Source: JAURDE01 sp965365285 | GTDB taxonomy: Bacteria; Bdellovibrionota; Bacteriovoracia; Bacteriovoracales; Bacteriovoracaceae | NCBI GenBank assembly: GCA_965365285.1 | Contig: CBDUBC010000030.1 | Coordinates: 1-26,736 of the forward strand | DNA: 26,736 bases | Direction of reading: 5' to 3' | Shown here: positions 16,363 through 24,670 of the stretch, one piece after another | Layout: every line of letters begins with the position of its first letter | Numbering within the stretch: position 1 is the first letter of the stretch | The notes under the pieces: generated by a model | The model's database searches: none | Told to the model about the DNA's origin: nothing | The model's input: the letters and a program-made list of their open reading frames with translations, nothing else | Position numbers and translations under genes: made by a program

Positions 16363-17013
16363 ATGAGCTATCTTGATTCTGAGAAATTTAGCCTTATTTC
16401 CAAAAAACAAAATTCTTCATCTCACAAACCACGGATTCTTATTCTCTATGGTTCATTAAGAGAGAGATCCTATTCACGGCTCCTGGCAGAGGAGGCCGGC
16501 AGAATTCTTAAGTACATGGGCGCTGAAGTAAAGTTTTATAATCCCGACGGTCTACCTACCTATGATTATGATCGTTCTGTGAATCACCCTAAAGTTCAAG
16601 AACTTCGAGAGCTAAGCCTATGGTCCGAAGGACAAGTTTGGTCCTCGCCAGAGCTTCACGGAAATATGTCCGGCCTTATGAAGACCCAAATTGATTGGAT
16701 TCCTCTTTCTATGGGTGCGGTAAGACCGACGCAGGGAAGAACCTTAGCTGTCATGCAAGTCAGTGGAGGCTCCCAAAGCTTTAACGCTGTCAACAGCATG
16801 AGAATCCTAGGCCGATGGATGAGAATGATTACCATTCCTAATCAAAGCTCTGTCGCTAAGGCCTATCAAGAATTTCATGATGACGGGACCATGAAGGAAT
16901 CAAGCTTTCGAGACCGAGTCGTTGATGTTATGGAAGAGCTCATGCGTTTTACTTATCTTACGAGAGATCACGCTGAGTTTCTTGTAGATCGCTATAGTGA
17001 AAGAAAATCCTAG
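16363..17013 (+). CDS. arsH: ArsH-type NADPH-dependent FMN reductase
   Basis: The 216-residue flavodoxin-fold protein has the ArsH signatures: ILYGSLRERSYSRLL (FMN phosphate loop), LWSEGQVWSSPELHG, MKTQIDWIPLSMG, RPTQGRTLAVMQVSGGSQS and LGRWMRMITIPNQSSVAKA. ArsH oxidises trivalent organoarsenicals and has NADPH:FMN and quinone reductase activity in the cytoplasm. Position 80 of the SSPELHG motif has SS where many members have CSPE. There is no ArsR, ArsB or ArsC gene in the window; it follows the propeller gene by 21 nt. Its stop overlaps the convergent hydrolase by 4 nt. Confidence 0.9.
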   Translation: MSYLDSEKFSLISKKQNSSSHKPRILILYGSLRERSYSRLLAEEAGRILKYMGAEVKFYNPDGLPTYDYDRSVNHPKVQELRELSLWSEGQVWSSPELHGNMSGLMKTQIDWIPLSMGAVRPTQGRTLAVMQVSGGSQSFNAVNSMRILGRWMRMITIPNQSSVAKAYQEFHDDGTMKESSFRDRVVDVMEELMRFTYLTRDHAEFLVDRYSERKS

Positions 17014-17858
17014 TCCTCTAAAAAGTCTTTAATATCCTCTAATAGACTCTCATCAAACAGCATATCCATATGTCCGAGATCCTTTTTTTCAATTAAAGTG
17101 ACATGTTCACCGAGCTGTGAAAAATTTCGGCTCACCTCAGGTTTGACCACATAATCTTTATCTCCATGAATCACCAGAAATTCAGCATCAATTGGATGAT
17201 TACTTAAAAGGTACTTTCCACTCATTTTTTCGATTTCAATATCAGCATCCTCAATGATCATCTCTTTAAAAAGAGCTTTTTCCTTTTCATTAAGTCGGGC
17301 AAGCTTTGAAAAAAGTCTGATGGGTACCGAAATATCCAGAGAACTTGAAAGAAGAATATATTTCTTAGCGATCAGTCTTTTCTCAAATTCATCAAAGAGC
17401 TCGGCTACTCCACTAGCATTGACCACCATCCCTCCACCATAGGAGTGTCCCACAATGACATCAAATGCTCCAAAAACATCTTGTGTATGAAGAAGGCAGT
17501 GAATAGCATCTCTCCATGTAAGAAAGCTTCCTTTACTCTTGCCATGGGCAGGAAAATCAATAGCAAAAACCTGATACCCTTGTTCGACGAGAAACTTAAT
17601 ATGCATCATCATGTGAGTGGACTCTGACATCCAGCCATGGACCACAAGGGCCTTTTTCGTACCGCTTGGGTTAAATTCATGCAGACAAAATTGATTCTTT
17701 TTAATTTTGAGGGAGTGATTTTTATGAAGTAGTTTTTGCATCTCTTTTCGAGCAAGATTTAAAAGAGATCGAGATTTTCCTAAAACGATATAGGGCAGGG
17801 GCTTTTTCAATAGGAAATAGCTCATTTTTGCTTTAAGCTTTGATTTTATATCTCTCAT
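17010..17858 (-). CDS. Alpha/beta hydrolase
   Basis: The protein has 282 residues from the ATG at 17858, which has AGAGGA just upstream. An upstream ATG at 17906 lies inside a terminator hairpin and is unlikely. The alpha/beta hydrolase fold is shown by ALVVHGWMSES, IDFPAHGKS, the nucleophile elbow GHSYGG (Ser139), the acid strand VIHGDKDYVV and a catalytic His in LGHMDML. No signal peptide is visible. Such proteins include esterases and small peptidases; no substrate can be assigned. It is unrelated in sequence detail to the hydrolase at 13090-13863. Confidence 0.8.
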   Translation of the reverse strand: MRDIKSKLKAKMSYFLLKKPLPYIVLGKSRSLLNLARKEMQKLLHKNHSLKIKKNQFCLHEFNPSGTKKALVVHGWMSESTHMMMHIKFLVEQGYQVFAIDFPAHGKSKGSFLTWRDAIHCLLHTQDVFGAFDVIVGHSYGGGMVVNASGVAELFDEFEKRLIAKKYILLSSSLDISVPIRLFSKLARLNEKEKALFKEMIIEDADIEIEKMSGKYLLSNHPIDAEFLVIHGDKDYVVKPEVSRNFSQLGEHVTLIEKKDLGHMDMLFDESLLEDIKDFLED

Positions 17859-17894
17859 AGTCCTCTGAACTATATCGTAAGATTGAATAGGAAA

Positions 17895-17923
17895 AGGGCC
17901 TGTCAAAGAGTGAGGCCCTATTT
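17895..17923 (-). terminator. Rho-independent terminator of the OmpW-like gene
   Basis: A 7-bp stem, AGGGCCT (17895-17901) with AGGCCCT (17913-17919), has an 11-nt loop. Read on the minus strand it follows the barrel gene and is trailed by TTTT. Being nearly symmetric and with T also on the plus side, it might work both ways. Confidence 0.75.
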
Positions 17924-17936
17924 TAAAAAATATTCT

Positions 17937-18569
17937 CTAGATATCAAAGGGTGCAGAGACACTTAGGAAGATCATATTATTATCAATTTCTCCTACCGTG
18001 CTACTTGGATAACGTGTAATACTACCATCAGTTGCATCTTTTGCTTCATCAATACTTAACATTCTGTATTCTAAGTTGATGCTCAAAAATGGAATGGGAG
18101 TAAATCCAATCCCTAGACCAATCCCAGAACCTGAATCTTCGTCACCCTTGTCATCACCATTGGTATCTTCGAGAGTATAGTCAAAGTAGTAGGTTCCCCA
18201 AACTCGTACGAGGATTGGAAAGTTAAAGCCAATAAAAGCACCCATAAGAGTAGCATCATAGTCATCATCAGCGGAAGCGGCCACTCCAGCTGGTTTTGTA
18301 CTATCTGATTTTGTATAACTTCCCATGGAGTATTGAAGACCGGCATTAAGACCTAAGAATGAATATCCGATTCGGCCGCCTAACTCCGTACCCGTTAGAT
18401 CAAATTCATAACTTCCATCGAGTGCTGTGTTGGTATTGCTAACAGTGTATTCAATAGAACCAATATTATAACCAAGAAAGGGCTCTAAAAGTAGACCAGC
18501 ATGACTGGGCCTACAAAAGAGTATCAAAGTGGCCATGGTTAGAAATAGTTTTTTTAAAGCATTTTGCAT
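17937..18569 (-). CDS. OmpW-like outer membrane beta-barrel protein
   Basis: The protein has 210 residues from an ATG with AAGGAG 7 nt upstream. A signal peptide (about 1-25, ending PSHA) leads to alternating amphipathic strands rich in Gly, Tyr and Phe: LLEPFLGYNIGSIEY, ELGGRIGYSFLGLNAGLQYSM, FIGFNFPILVRVWGTYYFDY and SINLEYRM. The protein ends in a hydrophobic strand (FLSVSAPFDI), though without a C-terminal Phe or Trp. Size and strand pattern fit an eight-stranded barrel like OmpW/OmpA-type porins. It lies 33 nt downstream of the alcohol dehydrogenase on the same strand, so the two may share a transcript; a terminator follows. The substrate is unknown. Confidence 0.7.
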   Translation of the reverse strand: MQNALKKLFLTMATLILFCRPSHAGLLLEPFLGYNIGSIEYTVSNTNTALDGSYEFDLTGTELGGRIGYSFLGLNAGLQYSMGSYTKSDSTKPAGVAASADDDYDATLMGAFIGFNFPILVRVWGTYYFDYTLEDTNGDDKGDEDSGSGIGLGIGFTPIPFLSINLEYRMLSIDEAKDATDGSITRYPSSTVGEIDNNMIFLSVSAPFDI

Positions 18570-18602
18570 CAAAATTCTCCTTTTTAAGTATGGTAAAAAT
18601 GT

Positions 18603-19652
18603 TTAATTTAGCTTTAGGGAACTCATGTCAATAACAAAACGGTGACCAGGTTTTTCACCTAAAAGTTTCTCCCATGCCTTATTCACTTCCTCTATTTGAA
18701 TCATTTCACAATCGGGTAGAATTTTATGTTCCGCACAGAAGTCAAGGACCTCTTGAGTTTCCTTAAGTCCACCTATTAATGATCCGGCAATTCTTCTTCT
18801 CCCCATAATCAGAGGTATCGTCATAGGCTCATCGACAGGACCAAGTTGGCCTACAAGAACCAGAGTTCCATCTACATCTAAAAGAGGAAGGTAGGGATTA
18901 ACATCATGTTTAACAGGAACGGTGTCTAAAATAAGATCAAAACTACTCATAGCTCCCATTAGCGCCTCTTCATCACTAGAGTCTAAAATTCCTTGAGCGC
19001 CTAGATTAAGAGCGATTTTTTCTTTATCTTTATTTCGACTAATCACTGTGACCTCTGCTCCCATGGCCGCAGCAAGCTTGACACCCATATGTCCAAGTCC
19101 TCCTAGACCCACAACTGCAACCCTAGACCCTTTCCCTACATTCCACTTTCTAAGTGGAGAGTAGGTGGTAATGCCCGCACAAAGAATAGGAGCTGCTTTA
19201 CTGATATCAAGCTTCTCCGGAACTTTCACCACAAACTCTTCACGAACGACAATATGTTTAGAGTCCCCGCCTTGAGTGACTCCTCCCATGTATTGATCTT
19301 CACTGCCATAAGTGGCGACAAGACCACTTCTACAAAATTGTTCCTCATGCTTTGCACATTGATCACAAGTTTGGCAGCTGTCTACGAGACAACCGACTCC
19401 AACGTGATCATCTACCTTATACTTTTTAACATCTTTTCCAACGTTAATAACTTTTCCAATAATTTCATGACCTGGAATGAGGGGATAGGGTCTTTCACCC
19501 CAGTCTCCTTTAACGGTATGAAGATCCGAGTGACAAATACCGCTGTAGAGGATTTCAATGGCAACATCATTATCTCTTAAGTCTCTTCTTTCAAAATGGT
19601 AGAGAACCAAATTAGACTCAGGGGAATGGGCGGCATAACCTATTGTTTTCAT
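18603..19652 (-). CDS. Zinc-dependent alcohol dehydrogenase (MDR family, cinnamyl/YahK type)
   Basis: The 349-residue protein belongs to the medium-chain zinc alcohol dehydrogenases that interconvert alcohols and aldehydes with NADP(H). The catalytic zinc ligands are C40 (GICHSD), H62 (GHE) and C158 (PILCAGIT), and the structural zinc set is C93, C96, C99, C107 (CQTCDQC...C). The dinucleotide loop is GLGGLGHMG at 182-190. The pattern and length fit the YahK/cinnamyl alcohol dehydrogenase branch, where substrates are usually broad aldehydes. It is the first gene of a possible two-gene operon with the OmpW-like barrel. Detoxification is a plausible role, but not shown. Confidence 0.9.
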   Translation of the reverse strand: MKTIGYAAHSPESNLVLYHFERRDLRDNDVAIEILYSGICHSDLHTVKGDWGERPYPLIPGHEIIGKVINVGKDVKKYKVDDHVGVGCLVDSCQTCDQCAKHEEQFCRSGLVATYGSEDQYMGGVTQGGDSKHIVVREEFVVKVPEKLDISKAAPILCAGITTYSPLRKWNVGKGSRVAVVGLGGLGHMGVKLAAAMGAEVTVISRNKDKEKIALNLGAQGILDSSDEEALMGAMSSFDLILDTVPVKHDVNPYLPLLDVDGTLVLVGQLGPVDEPMTIPLIMGRRRIAGSLIGGLKETQEVLDFCAEHKILPDCEMIQIEEVNKAWEKLLGEKPGHRFVIDMSSLKLN

Positions 19653-19761
19653 CGGACACTCCTTGTTAAATAAAGCTCGTTTAGATAAATAGTATGATCT
19701 CAGATAGAATTGTCTTTGTCTTTTTTTGCTTTGAGATTACTCTTAGAAAAAGGATTCATTT

Positions 19762-20505
19762 ATGAAAATACTGCTCATTGTCGCCTTTCTCTTTTCTTTT
19801 CAAACACTTTTCGCTAGAGAGACCAGAAAGCATGAAACATGTGTTTATAGTAAGCAAACTATTGTAGATAAGCCTCTCTATAAGTTTTCAAAAGTAAGTC
19901 TTAGCTCTCAATTAGGAATAGTTCAAAAAAGAGCTCAAGAAAAATGTATTGGAGTGAATGGTCTTAAAAGAAACCCTAATAGCGGGATAGGAGAGTGTCT
20001 CTATTATTCTCAAATTGCTCAAAAGGGGAGATATAAGGGAAAAAGAGTGATGTGTGTGCGACACTCTTGTATAGGCTTTACAGAGGAGATGGATGAGCAG
20101 TGTTCAGAGTTTGATCTTGAAAAGGCCCCTAGATCTAGAAACTCCAGAGTGAATAGACCATCTTCTCCACCAAAGCAATTTGTTGTAAATCCTAGTAGAA
20201 CGTATAAAGTCATCAATAAATGCCATTACGGAAAAGCAGGACATCTTAGTAATCCTATTCACTCCATCTCTTCTCAAGAGCTTGCAGAGAAGGGAAATGC
20301 TGTCCGCCGAATGGCCCAAGAAACCTGTCTCTCTCTCGATCAGCTAGATCAAGTGCCTAATTCAGGCATTCACTCCTGTAAATTCTATGATCAAATCGCC
20401 ACTAAAGGCAGATCCAAAGGCAAAAGAATAATCTGCGTCGACTTCAGCTGCACACCTTCCAACTACATTATGGATGAGACCTGTGCGAAGTTTAATATTA
20501 GATAA
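19762..20505 (+). CDS. Exported Cys-rich protein with two repeated domains, unknown family
   Basis: The protein has 247 residues with AAAGGA before the ATG and a signal peptide (about 1-18). It consists of two similar domains joined by a Pro/Ser/Arg linker (about 121-148). Each has six cysteines with identical spacing: C27, C62, C79, C98, C103, C114, and C154, C189, C206, C225, C230, C241 (spacing 35, 17, 19, 5, 11; period 127). The shared core is NSGI..C..Y.QIA.KGR.KGKR..C..SC. The two domains share far fewer other residues, so the duplication is old. Three disulfides per domain in the periplasm or outside the cell are likely. I recognise no family. A decayed copy of its 3' end is at 24003-24037. 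Confidence 0.75.
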   Translation: MKILLIVAFLFSFQTLFARETRKHETCVYSKQTIVDKPLYKFSKVSLSSQLGIVQKRAQEKCIGVNGLKRNPNSGIGECLYYSQIAQKGRYKGKRVMCVRHSCIGFTEEMDEQCSEFDLEKAPRSRNSRVNRPSSPPKQFVVNPSRTYKVINKCHYGKAGHLSNPIHSISSQELAEKGNAVRRMAQETCLSLDQLDQVPNSGIHSCKFYDQIATKGRSKGKRIICVDFSCTPSNYIMDETCAKFNIR

Positions 20506-20779
20506 AAGGTTAGAGAGTTTATTTCTTCTGAAAGTCTAAGTTAGTAGCCTTGCTTCTCTCACAAAAGTGAATTGAGGGTTAAGACGGATCGCATATGATA
20601 TTTTATAATTTAGATTTTTGTCATCCCATCTCACTTTTTTGATAAAATAATCAAGTGAAAATCAAGGCCACAAGACTAATGAAGAAGCTCAGATACGTTT
20701 AAGAAAATGGCACCATAATTATCGGATTATTAAAATCTCATAAGATGAAGTTAAGTCCACAGAGTCTATCTAGGTTATC
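20506..20779. other. Non-coding spacer with no gene seen
   Basis: AT-rich 274-nt region between two convergent genes. I see no terminator hairpin, tRNA or conserved element. Confidence 0.5.
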
Positions 20780-23758
20780 TTAATTTTGTTTTATTTTTTC
20801 TAGGTTTTTAATAGTCAATGCCAACTCTTCTAACTTAATGGGCTTTTGAAGAAAGGCCACCATTCCGGCATTCATACATTTTTCCTTATCCTCGATAAGA
20901 ACATTTGCTGTCATAGCAACGATAGAAACAGACTTTAAATTCTTGAGAATTTCTTTTGTAGCGGTGACACCATCCATTACAGGCATTTGCATATCCATAA
21001 AAATTAATGAATAGTTATTTTTATTGGCCATATCAACAGCTATTTGTCCATTCTCTGCCAAGTCACATGGATAACCAAGTTTATTCAAAAAACCTATGGC
21101 AAGGTATTGATTAATTTTATTATCTTCTACAAGTAATATCTTATGTGGATATTTTTCAGAGAAATCTTCAAAGTTAAATTTTTTATTTTGTTCTTTGATT
21201 GCATCTCCCTCTTTTACTTCTAACTCTAATGAAAATTTGGATCCTTTCCCTTTTTCACTCTCAACTTTAATGATTCCTCCCATTAAATTAGCAAGTTTCA
21301 TTGAAATAGAGAGACCTAATCCTGTTCCTCCGTAATTTCTTGTGATACCACTGTCTACTTGTGAAAACTCCTGAAATAACTTTTGTTGTTCTTCAGTTGT
21401 CATTCCGATGCCGTGATCTTCGATACTAATAAGAAGCTTGATTTTATTGTTGTTGCCCTCTAATTTACTTATTTTTAGATATACATTTTTACTTTTTTCA
21501 GAAAACTTAATGGCGTTACTGAGTAGGTTAGTGACAATTTGTTTAAATCTAACGTTATCCGATATTATGAATGCAGGAATAGATTCGTCTATTTCTGTGT
21601 TTATTGTTATTCCGCTAATTGATGCAATATTTGCCATCAGAAAAACAACTTCATCGATATTTTTTCTTAAATTAAAGCTGGTATTTATGATTTCTAATTT
21701 TCCAGATTCAATTTTTGTATAATCAAGGATATCATTTAGAATAGTGAGTAGGCTGTCCCCACAAGACTTGATTGTTGTTAACATATTTTTCTGTTCATTA
21801 TTTAATTGAGTATGATTTAAAAGTGAAACCATTCCAATGATACCATTCATGGGAGTTCTGATCTCATGAGACATGTTTGCTAGAAAAAGAGATTTTGCCT
21901 TTGTGAAATCTTCCGCGCGATCTCTGGCCTCCACCAATAAATTTTGATATTTGACTTCTTTTGTATTATCCCAATTTGTACCAATTATTGAGTAAGGTTC
22001 ACCATTTTCATATCTAAGAACTTTCGCTTTTGCTCTTATATACTTAACATCATTTTTTGAGGTTTTAATTCTAAATACAGTATCAAAGTCTTTAATTCCT
22101 TTGATGGCATCTTGTATTTCTTTTACACTCTTTTCTTTATCATCAGGATGAAGGCTTTTTTCCCAGGCATCAAAATGACCACTGAAATCTTTTTCATCTA
22201 ACTCATAAAGTTTGTACATGGAGTTATCCCAGATAAGACTGTTGTCAGTTAAATTCAATCTCCATAGTGCAACACCTGTTCCATCGAGTATTAATTTTGA
22301 TTGCAGTTCGGTAAGGTCTTTTTCTCTCTTAAAGTTTTGATGACTAATAACTTCACCAATAACCTCTAGGAGAGGACCTAGTGAATTGTATAAATCTTGA
22401 GAATAACCATTAACACGATTAGCGACTCCTACCATCGCTATTAATTTATTGTTAAAGTGAATTGGAATTCCCATGAATGCATTTAATGGAGGATGTCCCT
22501 GTGGTATACCTGCGGCCTTGGGATGGTTTTTTGGGTTATTAGTCAGAACTGCTTGTCCTGTCTTGATCACCTCTCCAAACAAGGTCTCTAAATTTTTAAA
22601 GTTTAAACCATTATCTACATTTTCTTTATAGAACTTTTTTGTGTCTTCATTCCATGAAATATCGGTAATTGCAAATGTCTTTAAAAAAAGACTTGAGTCT
22701 TGATCAGATAATATTTCTCCAATGAAACCATACTCACTTTCTGTTATTCTGAGGATTTCATCAAGAAGGAAGTTGTAGAAGGTATTATTGTATATAGTAC
22801 TACTACTACTACTACTAGAGGTTGTGTAATCAAGAAACCTCTTGCGAATATTGGACATGGAATGAATTAAATCATTACTAAATAAATCTTTAGTGACATC
22901 CCTAAAAGTTGAAATAACACTCAAGCCTAGATTCGTTTCAATAGGAGCCGAGCTAGACTTAGTCCATTTTATATTTTTATTTTCTAAAATCACTCCTATA
23001 ATAATATCGTTTAGTTGTTTTTTTTCTTTAAGAGAAACGATCCAAGGATATTCTTCAGTAGTGAAAGGAGAACCATCTTGCTTAATAAATTTCTTATGGA
23101 GATCTGATAAACTAGCGCTGAGAAGTTTATCTTTAGATAATTCAAGAATATCAAGTGCCCGTTGATTGAATTCAGTAACCTGTCCTTTTTCATTCTGAAC
23201 GACAACACCGGCCATCATATTGTCTAATAATTTTTCATAATGGATATTTTGAGATAAGACTTTTTCATGCAACTTCCTCAATTCCAAAATATTAATAACT
23301 TGTTTCGATAGAGACTCTAAAGCCGATATTTGATCCTTCGTTAAAGACTTTTTCTCACTGTCAATTACACATAGAGTTCCTATTCGAAATCCATCAGGTG
23401 TAATGAGAGGGGCACCTGCATAGAATCGCACATGTGGTTCATTTAGAAATAGTGGATTGTCACAAAAATTTTCATCCAACTCTGCATCTTCAACGATGAA
23501 GACTTTATCGGAGGTAATGGCATGTCCACAAAAAGATATGTCTCTAGGGGTTTCTTGTGCATCAAGACCATATTTTGATTTGAACCATTGTCTGGATTCG
23601 TCCACGAGACTAACTAGTGAGATACGGGCCTGACATATTGTCGCTGCGGTTTTCGTAATATCATCAAAAATCGTCTCAGTATCGGTATCAAGAATATTAT
23701 ACCATTTAAGTTTTTGAATTCTTTCCTCATCGTTTTGTGGTATAGGAGCTTTTTTCAT
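20780..23758 (-). CDS. Soluble hybrid sensor histidine kinase (GAF-PAS-GAF-PAS-HisKA-HATPase-REC)
   Basis: The protein has 992 residues from the ATG at 23758 (AAGGA 8 nt upstream). In order: GAF (about 10-165, with FCGHAI and FYAGAPL), PAS (175-290), GAF (300-475), PAS (485-605, LWRLN...WDNSM), HisKA with phosphorylated His631 (FLANMSHEIRTPMNG), HATPase_c with N box near 747 (NLLSNAIKF), G1 DHGIGM and G2 YGGTGLGLS, and a receiver domain (about 873-985) with acceptor Asp922 (MDMQMPVMDG) and K972. No membrane segment or Hpt domain is visible, so it senses cytoplasmic signals. A Ser run near 314-320 is encoded by a GTA repeat. No partner regulator is adjacent; the one at 24671 is 0.9 kb away. 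Confidence 0.9.
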   Translation of the reverse strand: MKKAPIPQNDEERIQKLKWYNILDTDTETIFDDITKTAATICQARISLVSLVDESRQWFKSKYGLDAQETPRDISFCGHAITSDKVFIVEDAELDENFCDNPLFLNEPHVRFYAGAPLITPDGFRIGTLCVIDSEKKSLTKDQISALESLSKQVINILELRKLHEKVLSQNIHYEKLLDNMMAGVVVQNEKGQVTEFNQRALDILELSKDKLLSASLSDLHKKFIKQDGSPFTTEEYPWIVSLKEKKQLNDIIIGVILENKNIKWTKSSSAPIETNLGLSVISTFRDVTKDLFSNDLIHSMSNIRKRFLDYTTSSSSSSSTIYNNTFYNFLLDEILRITESEYGFIGEILSDQDSSLFLKTFAITDISWNEDTKKFYKENVDNGLNFKNLETLFGEVIKTGQAVLTNNPKNHPKAAGIPQGHPPLNAFMGIPIHFNNKLIAMVGVANRVNGYSQDLYNSLGPLLEVIGEVISHQNFKREKDLTELQSKLILDGTGVALWRLNLTDNSLIWDNSMYKLYELDEKDFSGHFDAWEKSLHPDDKEKSVKEIQDAIKGIKDFDTVFRIKTSKNDVKYIRAKAKVLRYENGEPYSIIGTNWDNTKEVKYQNLLVEARDRAEDFTKAKSLFLANMSHEIRTPMNGIIGMVSLLNHTQLNNEQKNMLTTIKSCGDSLLTILNDILDYTKIESGKLEIINTSFNLRKNIDEVVFLMANIASISGITINTEIDESIPAFIISDNVRFKQIVTNLLSNAIKFSEKSKNVYLKISKLEGNNNKIKLLISIEDHGIGMTTEEQQKLFQEFSQVDSGITRNYGGTGLGLSISMKLANLMGGIIKVESEKGKGSKFSLELEVKEGDAIKEQNKKFNFEDFSEKYPHKILLVEDNKINQYLAIGFLNKLGYPCDLAENGQIAVDMANKNNYSLIFMDMQMPVMDGVTATKEILKNLKSVSIVAMTANVLIEDKEKCMNAGMVAFLQKPIKLEELALTIKNLEKIKQN
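22798..22815. repeat. (TAC)6 trinucleotide microsatellite inside the kinase gene
   Basis: Six perfect TAC units on the plus strand encode a serine run between the first PAS domain and the second GAF domain. Copy-number change would be in frame and only alter linker length. Confidence 0.9.
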
Positions 23759-24002
23759 AACCAAAATCCTTCATAACTTTCGACTCAATAAGGAATACCT
23801 CTGCGATATTATTCTTATACACTTACGATAATACTCGCCTACTCTTTCAAACTTTTGAGTACACGAGTTGTATATCTAATGACCTCTATCCCTATATTTT
23901 ATAAAAAATATTAAATTTATAAAGAAAAAAAATCCTTGATGAAATTAGAACGAAGCACTCTAAGAGCTCATTGCCTACCATTTTAGTTGGGTATCTCCAT
24001 CA

Positions 24003-24037
24003 TGGATGAAGCCTGAGCGAAGTTTAATATTAAATAA
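24003..24037 (+). pseudogene. Remnant of the 3' end of a Cys-rich gene paralog
   Basis: Thirty-one of 35 bases match 20471-20505, the last codons and stop of the Cys-rich gene, with no gap. Translation gives MDEA, a stop, then AKFNIK and a final stop, so the coding frame is broken. The rest of the gene is not recognisable upstream. Confidence 0.7.
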
Positions 24038-24120
24038 GTTTTTTAAACTTAACTAAAAAATCTAATACTCACTAAGGGCCACCATACCTTCTATATGACT
24101 AATTAGCTCATTTTTTTGTG

Positions 24121-24169
24121 CTGATATTTAGTTATCTGGACACAAGTTAATTTACCGCCAACTCCACCA
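24121..24169 (+). repeat. Degenerate tmRNA-like (ssrA) 3' end, copy 1
   Basis: A 49-nt segment matches 26599-26647 at 40 of 49 positions without gaps. It ends ACTCCACCA, the kind of T-arm plus CTCCACCA end found in tmRNAs (E. coli ends CGCCAGCTCCACCA). The T-arm no longer pairs and the loop lost its TTC core. A pseudo-RNA or integration scar is likely. Confidence 0.6.
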
Positions 24170-24173
24170 CCGC

Positions 24174-24187
24174 GATCTCTAGAGATC
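24174..24187. promoter_or_regulatory. 14-bp perfect palindrome, operator candidate
   Basis: GATCTCTAGAGATC lies 4 nt after the copy 1 tmRNA end and about 70 nt before the GDT1-family gene. It has no T-run, so it does not look like a terminator. The role is unknown. Confidence 0.4.
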
Positions 24188-24256
24188 TAAAATGATTCCA
24201 AATGACTTATAGTGATAAATGAGGTATTTATTAATTCAATTGGCATGGGTTGAAAT

Positions 24257-24526
24257 ATGGATTGGAAAATTTTTGCATCAACATTCACAATGATCTTTTT
24301 AGCTGAAATGGGAGACAAAACTCAGTTCGCAGCTCTCGCGGCTTCGGCAGGTACAAAGTCTACCTACTCAGTAATGCTTGCAGTAGTTTTAGCTTTGTCT
24401 TTGGCAGGAGTTTTAGGTGTGCTTGCAGGGAAGTTATTAGGTTCAGCAATAGATGCTAAATATTTGAAATGGATTAGCGGGTCTATGTTCATAGGCGTTG
24501 GTGCTTGGATTCTTATTTCAAAGTAA
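24257..24526 (+). CDS. Half-size GDT1/TMEM165 (UPF0016) family transporter
   Basis: The 89-residue membrane protein is one repeat of the GDT1/TMEM165 family, carrying the E-x-G-D-K-T motif (E17 to T22, AEMGDKT) in the first helix, followed by two to three further helices. Two-repeat members export Mn2+ and other divalent cations; the single-repeat form is expected to assemble as a dimer. The upstream region shows a TATAGT-like -10 and an ATG with only a weak ribosome site. It stands alone, 30 nt or more from other genes. Mn2+ export is the best guess; calcium is also known for the family. Confidence 0.8.
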   Translation: MDWKIFASTFTMIFLAEMGDKTQFAALAASAGTKSTYSVMLAVVLALSLAGVLGVLAGKLLGSAIDAKYLKWISGSMFIGVGAWILISK

Positions 24527-24670
24527 GTTTAAAGGTGTAACTATTGTTGTAACAATCAAAATAGGGGTTTGAATGGCCGTAAGTTTATGTACCACTGACA
24601 GGAATCAAACTCACATAATAATGAGCTCTAAGTTTAAGTCTGTCTAAGAAAGAATAGGTCCATTAATTAT

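Larger units (their letters stand above)
23759..24256. other. Spacer holding remnants of two elements
   Basis: This 498-nt gap carries the kinase promoter region, a decayed copy of the Cys-rich gene end (24003-24037), a tmRNA-like 3' end (24121-24169) and a palindrome (24174-24187). I see no intact gene. Confidence 0.7.

Noticed and set aside
24543..24556. ATTGTTGTAACAAT palindrome after the GDT1-family gene
   Set aside because: The loop would be 2 nt and there is no T-run, so it is not a terminator; such an AT-rich palindrome may arise by chance.
24575..24640. A stretch that on the minus strand resembles a tRNA T-arm and acceptor (GTGAG-TTTGATT-CCTGT, then a TGGTACA end)
   Set aside because: The T-stem has only weak pairs, the end is not CCA and no anticodon arm or D-arm can be folded, so it cannot be called a tRNA or a convincing scar.
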